The notes beneath the pieces were generated by a model. It saw nothing but the letters and a program-made list of their open reading frames with translations, was not told the origin of the DNA and ran no database searches. A stretch of 64,000 nucleotides of DNA from Streptomyces luteolus. GTDB lineage: Bacteria; Actinomycetota; Actinomycetes; Streptomycetales; Streptomycetaceae. The stretch spans positions 1 to 64,000 of the forward strand of contig NZ_JASCIS010000001.1 in assembly GCF_029968015.1 (NCBI RefSeq). Direction: 5' to 3'. A program made the translations under genes and the position numbers. Shown here in pieces: positions 43,116 to 50,983 of the stretch (position 1 is the stretch's first letter; each line of letters opens with the position of its first letter).

Positions 43116-43163
43116 ATGACCACCCTCGCTCACCGAGCATCCGTCCCTGGGGGCGCCCGATGA
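43116..43163 (+). CDS. 15-codon leader ORF coupled to the epimerase
   Basis: The tiny ORF (MTTLAHRASVPGGAR) has a strong AAGGAG site 8 nt upstream, while the epimerase start has no site of its own. Its TGA overlaps the epimerase ATG (ATGA). It probably serves to load ribosomes by translational coupling; it may also be the remnant of a longer gene. The rest of 42,989-43,115 has direct repeats of CCGTGCACCACC. Confidence 0.5.
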   Translation: MTTLAHRASVPGGAR

Positions 43164-44116
43164 GGGTGCTGCTCCTCGGAGCCAACGGATTCCTCGGCCG
43201 CTACGTAGCCGACCGGCTGCTCGCCGACCCCGCCGTCCAGCTCACCGCGCTCGGCCGCGGCGACGACGCGGACGTACGCTTCGACCTCGCCAGCGGCAGC
43301 CCGGGCGCCCTCGCCCGGTTCCTGGACGCGGTGCACCCCGGCGTCGTCGTCAACTGCGCGGGTGCCACCCGCGGCGGCGCCCGCGAGCTCACCCGGCACA
43401 ACACCGTTGCCGTCGCCACCGTCTGCGAGGCGCTGCGCCGCAGCGGCTGCGGGGCGCGGCTCGTCCAGCTGGGCTGCGCCGCCGAGTACGGGCCCAGCCA
43501 GCCGGGATCGTCCACCGCCGAGGACGCCGCGCCCCGGCCCGGCGGCCCGTACGGCGTGAGCAAGCTCGCCGCGACCGAACTGGTCCTCGGCTCCGGGCTC
43601 GACGCCGTCGTCCTGCGGGTCTTCTCGCCCGTCGGGCCCGGCACCCCGCCCGCCACCCCGCTCGGCCGGCTCGCCGAGGCCATGCGCCGGGCCATGCAGT
43701 CCGGCGACGGCGAGCTGAAGCTGGCCGGACTCGGCGTGCAGCGGGACTTCGTCGACGTACGGGATGTCGCGCGGGCCGTGCACGCCGCCTCCCTCTCCGC
43801 CGCGCAGGGCGTCGTCAACATCGGCTCGGGCCGCGCGGTCCGGCTGCGGGACGCGGCCGCCGTGCTCGCCCGGGTCGCCGGATACGGCGGCGCCCTGCAC
43901 GAGCTGGACGCCGGGCCCACCGGCCGCCCCGCCATCGGACACCCGCGGCCCGACCCGGACCACGCGATGCCGGCCGTGTACCCGTACCCGGACGGCTGCG
44001 GCAGCTGGCAGCAGGCCGATGTGCGCACCGCGCGCGACCGGCTCGGCTGGCGGCCCCGGATCAACCTCGAAGAGTCACTCGCCGACATCTGGATGGAGGC
44101 GGCATGCCGCATCTGA
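43160..44116 (+). CDS. NAD-dependent sugar-nucleotide epimerase/dehydratase
   Basis: The product has 318 residues and is an extended SDR: nucleotide motif GANGFLGRYV (about 7-16), NCAGATRGG, the active-site region LGCAAEYGPS and YGVSK (Tyr/Lys of YxxxK). RDFVDVRDVARAV and VVNIGSGRAVRLRD are typical of UDP-hexose 4-epimerase/dehydratase relatives. It most likely makes the amino-sugar donor for the PelF-like transferase, as PelX does in some pel loci. The end overlaps the next gene by 13 bp. Confidence 0.85.
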   Translation: MRVLLLGANGFLGRYVADRLLADPAVQLTALGRGDDADVRFDLASGSPGALARFLDAVHPGVVVNCAGATRGGARELTRHNTVAVATVCEALRRSGCGARLVQLGCAAEYGPSQPGSSTAEDAAPRPGGPYGVSKLAATELVLGSGLDAVVLRVFSPVGPGTPPATPLGRLAEAMRRAMQSGDGELKLAGLGVQRDFVDVRDVARAVHAASLSAAQGVVNIGSGRAVRLRDAAAVLARVAGYGGALHELDAGPTGRPAIGHPRPDPDHAMPAVYPYPDGCGSWQQADVRTARDRLGWRPRINLEESLADIWMEAACRI

Positions 44117-44856
44117 TCGACCGGACGGGTCCCGCGCACGCCCTCGCCGGCGCCACCATGGGCCTGGGCGTGCCCGGCTACGCCCACCCGCTGCTCGCGC
44201 CCGTCGAGTGGGCGGAGCTGAGCCGCCCCGACACCCCGCTGCACTGGGTCGTCCTGAATGTCGCGAACGGCCCGGGCGCCCGCCCCGACCCGCACTGCCT
44301 GGAGGCAGCAGGCCGTCTCAGTAACGCCGACGTACGGGTCCTCGGCCACCTCGACCTGCGCCACGGCACCCGCGACTTCGGCGAGCTGGTCTCGGACGCG
44401 CACCGCTACCTCGACTGGTACCGGATCGACGGCTTCCTGCTGCACCACGCGCCCGCCGAGCGCGCCGCACTGCCCGAGACCCGGCGCGTCGCGAGCACAC
44501 TACGGGCGCTGCTGCCCGAGGCGCACCTGGTGTTCGGGCACGGCACCCACCCGTATCCGGGGTACGCGGAGGAGGCCGACCAGCTGGTCACGTTCTCCGG
44601 CACCTGGGCGGACTACCGCTGGTCACAGGTGGCCGAGTGGACCGCCGACTATCCGCCCGAGCGGTTCTGCCACCTGGTGCACGGCGTCCCCGGCGGCCAC
44701 CTGGAGGAGGCGCTGCGGGTGGCCCGCTGGCAGGGCGCGGGCACGATCTGGTTCACGGACCGCACGGACCGGCGCGGCACCGTCGACCCCTTCGGAGCGC
44801 TGCCCGGGTACTGGGACGAAATCGTCTCGCGTATCGGACGCGGTGTCTCGGAATGA
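44104..44856 (+). CDS. Spherulin-4-like (GH135-type) protein with altered catalytic dyad
   Basis: The product has 250 residues. The fold landmarks of spherulation-specific family 4 are seen: GVPGYAHPL near the start, LNVANGPG, GHLDLRHGTRD and the YLDWYRIDGF segment. In characterised GH135 enzymes the segment after DG carries acidic catalytic residues (FFDE-like); here it reads LLHH (112-115). There is no signal peptide, so the protein should stay in the cytoplasm. Hydrolysis of galactosaminogalactan-like polymers is therefore doubtful; a binding or scaffold role is possible. Last gene of the cluster. Confidence 0.8.
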   Translation: MPHLIDRTGPAHALAGATMGLGVPGYAHPLLAPVEWAELSRPDTPLHWVVLNVANGPGARPDPHCLEAAGRLSNADVRVLGHLDLRHGTRDFGELVSDAHRYLDWYRIDGFLLHHAPAERAALPETRRVASTLRALLPEAHLVFGHGTHPYPGYAEEADQLVTFSGTWADYRWSQVAEWTADYPPERFCHLVHGVPGGHLEEALRVARWQGAGTIWFTDRTDRRGTVDPFGALPGYWDEIVSRIGRGVSE

Positions 44857-44882
44857 AGAAGGGTGTGGCAGCGTTACGGAGA

Positions 44883-44894
44883 GAACAACTGTTC
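44883..44894. promoter_or_regulatory. GAAC-N4-GTTC dyad before the moeZ-like gene
   Basis: GAACAACTGTTC matches the core of the actinobacterial LexA box (GAAC-N4-GTTC), but the outer TC/GA bases are missing. It lies 26 bp upstream of the start. A weak candidate only. Confidence 0.25.
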
Positions 44895-44919
44895 CGCATT
44901 ACCGATCTACGGAGTTCCC

Positions 44920-46098
44920 GTGTCGCTGCCACCCCTGGTCGAGCCAGCTGCTGAGCTCACCGTCGACGAGGTCCGCAGGTACTCCCGCCACCTGATCATC
45001 CCGGACGTCGGGATGGACGGGCAGAAGCGGCTGAAGAACGCCAAGGTGCTCTGTGTGGGCGCCGGCGGCCTGGGTTCGCCCGCGCTGATGTACCTGGCCG
45101 CGGCCGGCGTCGGCACGCTCGGCATCGTGGAGTTCGACGAGGTCGACGAGTCGAACCTGCAGCGCCAGATCATCCACAGCCAGGCGGACATCGGCCGCTC
45201 CAAGGCCGCGTCCGCGAAGGACACGGTCCTCGGCATCAACCCGTACGTCACGGTGAACCTCCACGAGGAGCGGCTCGAGGCCGACAACGTGATGGAGCTG
45301 TTCGCCCAGTACGACCTGATCGTCGACGGCACCGACAACTTCGCCACGCGCTACCTCGTCAACGACGCCTGCGTGCTCCTGAACAAGCCGTACGTCTGGG
45401 GCTCGATCTACCGCTTCGACGGCCAGGCCTCCGTGTTCTGGTCCGAGCACGGCCCCTGCTACCGCTGCCTCTACCCGGAGCCCCCGCCGCCCGGCATGGT
45501 TCCGTCCTGCGCCGAGGGCGGCGTGCTCGGTGTGCTCTGCGCGTCGATCGGCTCCATCCAGGTCAACGAGGCCATCAAGCTGCTCGCCGGCATCGGCGAC
45601 CCGCTGGTCGGCCGCCTGATGATCTACGACGCCCTGGAGATGCAGTACCGCCAGGTGAAGGTCCGCAAGGACCCCGACTGCGCGGTGTGCGGCGAGAACC
45701 CCACGGTCACCGAGCTCATCGACTACGAGGCGTTCTGCGGCGTCGTCTCCGAGGAGGCCCAGGAGGCCGCGCTCGGCTCCACGATCACTCCGAAGCAGCT
45801 CAAGGAGTGGATCGACGCGGACGAGAAGATCGAGATCATCGACGTCCGTGAGCAGAACGAGTACGAGATCGTCTCGATCCCCGGCGCCAAGCTGATCCCC
45901 AAGAACGAGTTCCTCATGGGCAACGCCCTCCAGGACCTGCCGCAGGACAAGAAGATCGTCTTGCATTGCAAGACGGGTGTCCGCAGTGCGGAAGTCCTCG
46001 CGGTCTTGAAGTCCGCGGGCTTCGCCGACGCCGTCCACGTGGGCGGCGGCGTGATCGGCTGGGTCCACCAGATCGAGCCGAGCAAGCCGGTGTACTGA
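44920..46098 (+). CDS. moeZ: MoeZ-type sulfur-carrier adenylyltransferase/sulfurtransferase
   Basis: The product has 392 residues from GTG, with GGAG at 5-nt spacing. The ThiF/E1-like domain (about 20-260) has the nucleotide loop GAGGLGSPALMYLAAAGVG, DESNLQRQ, and zinc Cys pairs CYRC and CAVC. A C-terminal rhodanese domain (about 290-392) has active Cys350 in HCKTGVRS. It adenylates and thiolates sulfur-carrier proteins for molybdopterin, thiamine, cysteine or thio-metabolite pathways. Molybdopterin supply links it functionally to NarG in this window, though they are 9 kb apart. Confidence 0.9.
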   Translation: MSLPPLVEPAAELTVDEVRRYSRHLIIPDVGMDGQKRLKNAKVLCVGAGGLGSPALMYLAAAGVGTLGIVEFDEVDESNLQRQIIHSQADIGRSKAASAKDTVLGINPYVTVNLHEERLEADNVMELFAQYDLIVDGTDNFATRYLVNDACVLLNKPYVWGSIYRFDGQASVFWSEHGPCYRCLYPEPPPPGMVPSCAEGGVLGVLCASIGSIQVNEAIKLLAGIGDPLVGRLMIYDALEMQYRQVKVRKDPDCAVCGENPTVTELIDYEAFCGVVSEEAQEAALGSTITPKQLKEWIDADEKIEIIDVREQNEYEIVSIPGAKLIPKNEFLMGNALQDLPQDKKIVLHCKTGVRSAEVLAVLKSAGFADAVHVGGGVIGWVHQIEPSKPVY

Positions 46099-46118
46099 GG
46101 GTTCGTACGGACTGAATA

Positions 46119-46151
46119 TGGGCCCGACTCCCAACGAGGGAGTCGGGCCCA
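46119..46151. terminator. Bidirectional terminator
   Basis: TGGGCCCGACTCCC pairs perfectly with GGGAGTCGGGCCCA over a 5-nt loop, between the convergent moeZ-like and peptidase genes. Confidence 0.9.
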
Positions 46152-46155
46152 TTCC

Positions 46156-47790
46156 CTATGCGCACGTCTTCCCGTGCTCCGGCACCGTCCCGTCCAGCAG
46201 GTACGCGTCGACCGTCGACGTCACGCACGCGTTGCCCGCGCCGTACGCCGTGTGCCGTTCGCCCTCGTAGGTGAGCTGGACGCCGACGCCGGGGCCGAGT
46301 TCTTCGACCATCCGCTCGGCGCCCTCGATCGGCGTGGCCGAGTCGCCGGTCGTGCCGACGACCAGGATGGGGTCGGCGCCCGGCGCGCTCACCTCGGGGG
46401 TGTCGTGCGCGCCCGGCACCGGCCAGGCGTGGCACCAGCCCGCGACGTCCCAGCCGAGGAACGCGCCGAAGACCGGCGAGATCCGGCGGAACTCCGGGAG
46501 TACGGCCCTGGCCTGCGCCGCCGTGGGCCGCCTCTTGGCGTCGGCGCAGGAGATCGCCCGCTGGGCGTGGCTCTGGGTGCCGTAACTCCCGGACGCGTCA
46601 CGGTCGTTGTACTGGTCCGCGAGGGCAAGGAGCTTTCCGCCGCGGCCTGCGCGCGCGTCGTCCAGGGCGGCGGTGAGCGAGGACCAGGACTGCTCGCTGT
46701 AGAGGGAGGCGAGGATTCCGGTCAGGGCGAGGCTCTCCGTCAGCTCGCGGCCGTCGCCGGCGGGCAGCGGCTCCGCGTCGATGCGCTTCAGCAGGCCGAC
46801 CAGGGAACGGGTGCCCTGCTTCGGGTCGGCGCCGGTGGACCTCAGGTAGTTCTCCAGGGCGCGCTGGAAGCCGGTGGTCTGGTTCCTGGCGTGGCCGACG
46901 CTGTCGGCGCTCGGGTCGACGACCCCGTCGAGGACGACCCGGCCCACGTTCTCGGGGAACAAGTGGGCGTACGTACCGCCCAGTTCGGTGCCGTACGAGA
47001 ATCCGAAGTAGTGCAGCTTGTCGTCGCCGAGCACCTGCCGCATCAGGTCCAGGTCGCGGGCCGCGTCGGACGTGCCGATGTGCGGCAGGACCTTGCCCGA
47101 GCGGCGCTCGCAGCCCGCGCCGAAGTCCGCGGCGTCCGCGAAGTACGCCTTCTCCTCGGCGGCCGTGTCCGGCGTCAGGTCGACCTCGGCGCCCGCGGCT
47201 TCGAGCTCCTGGTCCGAACGGCACCGCACACCGGAGCTGGCGGCGACCCCGCGCGGGTCAAAACTCACCAGGTCGTACCGGGAGTTGAGGTTCGTGAAAA
47301 GGGAGGCCATGGCGGGCAGCCCGGACACGCCCGAGCCGCCGGGCCCGCCGAAGTTGAAGAGGAGCGAGCCGATCCGCCCGTCCCGGTCGGTGGCCTGCCT
47401 GCGGATCAGCGCGAGGTCGATGGTCTCGCCGTCCGGCTTCGCGTGGTCGAGGGGCGCCTTCATCGTGGCGCACTCCCAGCCCTCGCCGGGCGCGCCGGTC
47501 TCGCACGTACCCCAGTCGAGCCGCTGGCCGGTGAGCGAGGCGGGCAGACCGCCGGCCGCGCCACTGTCGGCGGGTCCGGGCTCCTTCTCCGCGGCGCCCC
47601 GACCGGGGCCGCCGCAGCCGGTGATCAGCAGAGCCCCGGCGAGCACGGCCGAAGCGAGGCGCCGTACGGCCGTACGCGATATGCCACCGGCGGAATCAGC
47701 GGAATCAGCGGAATCAGCGGAATCAGCGGAATCAGCGGAATCAGCGGAATCAGCGGAATCAGCGGAATCAGCGGAACCAGATGCGGGCAT
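46156..47790 (-). CDS. SlpD/TAP-type exported peptidase with (Ser-Ala-Asp)n leader
   Basis: The product has 544 residues from ATG 47790. Residues 1-36 are almost wholly SAD tripeptides. Then comes a lipoprotein signal (RTAVRRLASAVLAGALLITGC). The hydrolase domain has FNFGGPGGSGVSGLP, SFDPRGVAASS, nucleophile elbow FGFSYGTELGG, a TAP-like C-terminal region with VVGTTGDSATPIEG (Asp) and EGERHTAYG (His). Streptomyces SlpD/SlpE and tripeptidyl aminopeptidase are relatives. It is paralogous to the neighbour at 47,879. The repeat leader ahead of the signal is odd. Confidence 0.85.
   Translation of the reverse strand: MPASGSADSADSADSADSADSADSADSADSADSAGGISRTAVRRLASAVLAGALLITGCGGPGRGAAEKEPGPADSGAAGGLPASLTGQRLDWGTCETGAPGEGWECATMKAPLDHAKPDGETIDLALIRRQATDRDGRIGSLLFNFGGPGGSGVSGLPAMASLFTNLNSRYDLVSFDPRGVAASSGVRCRSDQELEAAGAEVDLTPDTAAEEKAYFADAADFGAGCERRSGKVLPHIGTSDAARDLDLMRQVLGDDKLHYFGFSYGTELGGTYAHLFPENVGRVVLDGVVDPSADSVGHARNQTTGFQRALENYLRSTGADPKQGTRSLVGLLKRIDAEPLPAGDGRELTESLALTGILASLYSEQSWSSLTAALDDARAGRGGKLLALADQYNDRDASGSYGTQSHAQRAISCADAKRRPTAAQARAVLPEFRRISPVFGAFLGWDVAGWCHAWPVPGAHDTPEVSAPGADPILVVGTTGDSATPIEGAERMVEELGPGVGVQLTYEGERHTAYGAGNACVTSTVDAYLLDGTVPEHGKTCA
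47690..47779 (-). repeat. 9-bp tandem repeats encoding (Ser-Ala-Asp)n
   Basis: Nine perfect GCGGAATCA units (plus strand) and one variant GCGGAACCA. A multiple of 3, so copy changes preserve frame but alter the length of the N-terminal leader. Confidence 0.95.
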
Positions 47791-47861
47791 GAACGGCTTC
47801 CCCTCGAAAACGCCCTCCCCCCTGGGAAAACGTCCCGCAATAGTAGAGGCGGTTTTCCGGC

Positions 47862-47900
47862 GCCCGGCACGGTCCCTCTCAGGGGCAGACCGTGCCGGGC
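47862..47900 (-). terminator. Hairpin at the end of the upstream peptidase gene
   Basis: GCCCGGCACGGTC (47862-47874) pairs perfectly with GACCGTGCCGGGC (47888-47900). The stop codon of the peptidase gene ending at 47879 lies in the loop, so the stem spans coding and non-coding sequence. Confidence 0.65.
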
Positions 47901-49423
47901 TTCGGGGTCTTGCCGTCGAGCAGATAGCCGTCGACCGCCCGTCGCACGCATCGGTCACCGCTGTCGTACGCGCCGTGCCCCTGCCCCTTGTACGTGACCT
48001 CGACGCCGACGCCCTTGCCGAGCGCGTCGACCATCTTGCGGGTGCCCTCGTACGGCGTCGCCGGGTCGCCGGTGTTGCCGACGACCACGATCGGGGCCGA
48101 GCCCGCGGCGCTCACGTCCGGGTGGTCGGCGGCGCCCGGAACCGCCCAGTCCGTGCAGCCGACCATGCCCCAGGCCAGGAAGTCGCCGAAGAGCGGGGAG
48201 GCCTTGCGGAACTCGGGGAGCTTCGCCTTCACGGCGGCCATGGAGTAACGCGGCTTGTCGTCCGCGCAGTTGATGGCGATGTTGGCGGCGCCGATATTGC
48301 TGTACGTGCCGTCGGGGCTGCGGCCGTTCATCGAGTCGGAGAGCGCCATCAGGATCTTCCCGTCCCCGTCGTACGCCTGCTCCAGGCCCTCCGTCAGGTA
48401 CTCCCAGAAGTCCTGCGAGTACAGCGACTGCGCGATGCCGTTGGTCGCCGCGGTCTGGGTCAGCTCGCGCGGGCCGATGCCGGGCAGCGGGTTCGCGTCG
48501 AGGTCCTTGAGGAGCTTCGCGATCCGCGCCTGCACGTCCTCGGGGGTGTCGCCGACGGGGCAGTCCTCCACCTTCGACGTGCAGTCCTTGGCGTAGTTCT
48601 CCAGGGCCAGCTGGAAGCCCTTGGCCTGGCCGAGGGAGCCCTGCTCCGCGTTCTGCGTCGGGTCGACCACCGCGTCGAACACGGCCCTGCCGACGTTCTT
48701 CGGGAACAAGTGGGCGTAGACACCGCCGAGTTCGGTGCCGTACGAGATGCCGAAGTAGTGCAGCTTGTCGTCGCCGAGTACCTGCCGCATCAGGTCCAGG
48801 TCGCGGGCGGCGTCCGTGGTCGCCACATGCGGCAGCACCTCGCCGGACTTCTCCTCGCAGTCGCCGTTGAAGCCCTTCACCTCGTTCACGTACGACTTCT
48901 CCTCGGCGGCGTCGTCCGGCGTCGCGTCCTGCTGGTAGTACGCGTCGAGCTGCTTGTCCGTACGGCAGGTCACGGGGGCGCTGCGGCCGACGCCGCGCGG
49001 GTCGAAGCTGACCAGGTCGTAGCGGGTACGGAGCTTCGCGTACTCCTCGCCGAAGGCGGGCAGCGTCGTGACGCCCGAGCCGCCGGGGCCGCCGAAGTTG
49101 AAGATGAGGGAGCCGATCCGGTTCTCCGCCTTGCCGGAGGCCTGGGCGCGGATCAGCGCGATGTCGATGGTGTCGCCCTTCGGCTTGTCCCAGTCGAGCG
49201 GCGCCTTCATCGTGGCGCACTGCCATTCCGCGCCGCCGGGCAGCGGGGAGGGGGAGTCGCCGCCGCCCTGCTCGGCCGAGGGCGCCGGGCAGTCCTTCCA
49301 GGACAGCTTCTGCGACGGGAGGTCGGCCTCGTCCCCGCCGTCCCCGCAGCCCGCGGCGAGCGCGGCGGTCAACAGGGTCACGGAGAGGACAGCGGCACGC
49401 GCGCGTGCGGGACGTTTCGGCAT
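47879..49423 (-). CDS. SlpD/TAP-type exported peptidase (lipoprotein)
   Basis: The product has 514 residues. The signal peptide (RARAAVLSVTLLTAALAAGC) ends in a lipobox with Cys about 26. The domain has FNFGGPGGSGVTTLP, SFDPRGVGRSAP, elbow FGISYGTELGG, VVGNTGDPATPYEG (Asp) and KGQGHGAYDSG (His). It is a clear tandem duplicate of the next gene, sharing DAARDLDLMRQVLGDDKL. It likely removes N-terminal di- or tripeptides from extracellular proteins. Disulfide-type Cys pairs are abundant. Confidence 0.88.
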   Translation of the reverse strand: MPKRPARARAAVLSVTLLTAALAAGCGDGGDEADLPSQKLSWKDCPAPSAEQGGGDSPSPLPGGAEWQCATMKAPLDWDKPKGDTIDIALIRAQASGKAENRIGSLIFNFGGPGGSGVTTLPAFGEEYAKLRTRYDLVSFDPRGVGRSAPVTCRTDKQLDAYYQQDATPDDAAEEKSYVNEVKGFNGDCEEKSGEVLPHVATTDAARDLDLMRQVLGDDKLHYFGISYGTELGGVYAHLFPKNVGRAVFDAVVDPTQNAEQGSLGQAKGFQLALENYAKDCTSKVEDCPVGDTPEDVQARIAKLLKDLDANPLPGIGPRELTQTAATNGIAQSLYSQDFWEYLTEGLEQAYDGDGKILMALSDSMNGRSPDGTYSNIGAANIAINCADDKPRYSMAAVKAKLPEFRKASPLFGDFLAWGMVGCTDWAVPGAADHPDVSAAGSAPIVVVGNTGDPATPYEGTRKMVDALGKGVGVEVTYKGQGHGAYDSGDRCVRRAVDGYLLDGKTPKPGTVCP

Positions 49424-49529
49424 GCCTCCATCCTGCGCCGGGGCCTTGGGGGGCGCTCTTGGCGGGGTCCGTACGGGTGGGGGTGCCCAGGGCTCGGCCC
49501 TGCGAGGCCGCCGCCTCCGGGCCCCGCCG

Positions 49530-50897
49530 CTACAGCTCCTGCGCCGCCCGGCGGCCCGAGGCCACGCAGGCCGCCACGCCCACTCCGTCGTAGGCCGCGC
49601 CGCACACGGTCAGGCCCGGAAGCTTCCCGACCGCCTCCCGGATCCGCGCCACCCGGTCGACGTGTCCGACGCCGTACTGCGGAAGGCCCCGCTCCCAGCG
49701 CGTGACCAGGGACGCGACCGGCGTGCCCGTGAGGCCCGTCGCGAGCCGCAGTTCGGACAGGGCCGTGCGCGCCAACTCCCGGTCCGGTACGGCCAGTCGG
49801 TGCCGCTCGCCGTACCGGCCGAGGGAGACCCGGACGACCCGCAGGTCCGGGTGGCGCTCCGTGCGCCACGGCCACTTCGCGGAGAGGAACGTGGCCGCCT
49901 TCACGGCCCGGCCCTCGACGGCCGGCACGAGGAAGCCGTTGCCCCGCGGCAGGTCCGGCGTACGGGACGGGTCGAAGGCCAGGGTCACCACGGCCGAGTC
50001 GGCGTGCTCCACGGCGCCGAGGTCCTCCGCCGCCGCCGGGGAGTGCGCGCGCAGCAGCCCGGCGGCGGCGTACGCGGGCAGCGCGAGGACCACCGCGTCC
50101 GCCTCCAGGAGCAGTGGGCCGTCGGCCGTGTCCGCCGCGACCTGCCAGCGTCCCGCCGGGGTGCGGCGCAGGGCGCGGGCGCGCGCGGAGGTGCGGACGC
50201 GGGCGCCGCTCGCCGCCGCGACGGCCCCGGGGAGGCGGACCGTGCCGCCGCAGATGCCCTGCACCGCGGCGGCACCGGGCGCCCGCCCCGTCCGCCCCGC
50301 GCGCAGGGCGGCGAGGAGCGAGCCGCCCTGCGCGGCGAGGGCCGCGAGGCGGGGCAGGGCGGCGCGCAGCGAGAGGTGCTCGGGGCGGCCCGCGTACACC
50401 CCGCCGAGCAGCGGCTCGACCAGCCGGTCCACGGCCTCCGCGCCGAGCCGGTCGGTGAGGTACCCGGCCACGGAGAGGTCGGCGCCCGGTGCGAGCGGCG
50501 GCGCCGGGAGCTCCTCCTCGCGGGCGAGGCGCGCCAGGCCCTCCGGGCTGAGCAGACCGGTGCCGGTGAGGGCTCGCGGATCGGCGGGGATGCCCATGAC
50601 GTGGCCCGGCGGGAGCGGGCGCAGCGCCCCGTGGGACCACAGGGTGGTCGGCGCGGGTGCCGGGTCGCACAGGTCCGCCCCCAGGCCGACCGCCCGCGCC
50701 AGCTCCACGGCTTCCGGGCGCAGGGCCATGACGGACTCGGCGCCGGTGTCGACGTGGACTCCGGCGAGGGAGGCGGAGCTGAGCTTGCCGCCGACGGTCC
50801 CGGCGGCCTCCAGGACGGTGACGCTCGCGCGTCCGCGCAGCTGCCAGGCGGCGGTCAGTCCGGCGATTCCGCCGCCGAGGACGAGCACTTCGGGCAT
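49530..50897 (-). CDS. hemY: Protoporphyrinogen/coproporphyrinogen III oxidase (HemG/HemY type)
   Basis: The product has 455 residues from ATG 50897, with CCGGAGG upstream. The FAD-binding Rossmann motif GGGIAGLTAAWQL lies at about 8-20. Substrate-domain landmarks are VDTGAESVMALRPE, EPLLGGVYAGRPEHLSLRAALP and, at the C-terminus, GLTVCGAAYDGVGVAACVASGR, the second FAD motif. It oxidises the porphyrinogen in haem synthesis. It lies immediately downstream of a radical SAM gene and narGHJI on the same strand, probably one operon, which is an unusual place for it. Confidence 0.9.
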   Translation of the reverse strand: MPEVLVLGGGIAGLTAAWQLRGRASVTVLEAAGTVGGKLSSASLAGVHVDTGAESVMALRPEAVELARAVGLGADLCDPAPAPTTLWSHGALRPLPPGHVMGIPADPRALTGTGLLSPEGLARLAREEELPAPPLAPGADLSVAGYLTDRLGAEAVDRLVEPLLGGVYAGRPEHLSLRAALPRLAALAAQGGSLLAALRAGRTGRAPGAAAVQGICGGTVRLPGAVAAASGARVRTSARARALRRTPAGRWQVAADTADGPLLLEADAVVLALPAYAAAGLLRAHSPAAAEDLGAVEHADSAVVTLAFDPSRTPDLPRGNGFLVPAVEGRAVKAATFLSAKWPWRTERHPDLRVVRVSLGRYGERHRLAVPDRELARTALSELRLATGLTGTPVASLVTRWERGLPQYGVGHVDRVARIREAVGKLPGLTVCGAAYDGVGVAACVASGRRAAQEL

Positions 50898-50914
50898 GGG
50901 TGGAGCCTCCGGGT

Positions 50915-50966
50915 AGATGTTTCGCGCAGATGTTTCGCGCAGATGTTTCGCGTAGGTGTTCATTCG
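50915..50966. repeat. Three 13-bp direct repeats before hemY
   Basis: AGATGTTTCGCGC, AGATGTTTCGCGC and AGATGTTTCGCGT lie head to tail (50915-50953), with a degraded fourth. They fill most of the 86-bp gap between the radical SAM and hemY genes and could be iterated regulator sites or a simple expansion. Confidence 0.85.
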
Positions 50967-50983
50967 CCCCGGGTCGTTCTCGG

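Noticed and set aside
39448-43123. Long minus-strand frames opposite the Pel-like cluster
   Set aside because: Their composition is Arg/Gly/Ala-rich, as expected for antisense frames in 70%+ GC DNA; the plus strand has overlapping, motif-bearing genes.
44883-44894. LexA/SOS box controlling the moeZ-like gene
   Set aside because: Only the GAAC-N4-GTTC core matches; outer consensus bases are absent and the gene has no known SOS link. Kept only as a weak site.
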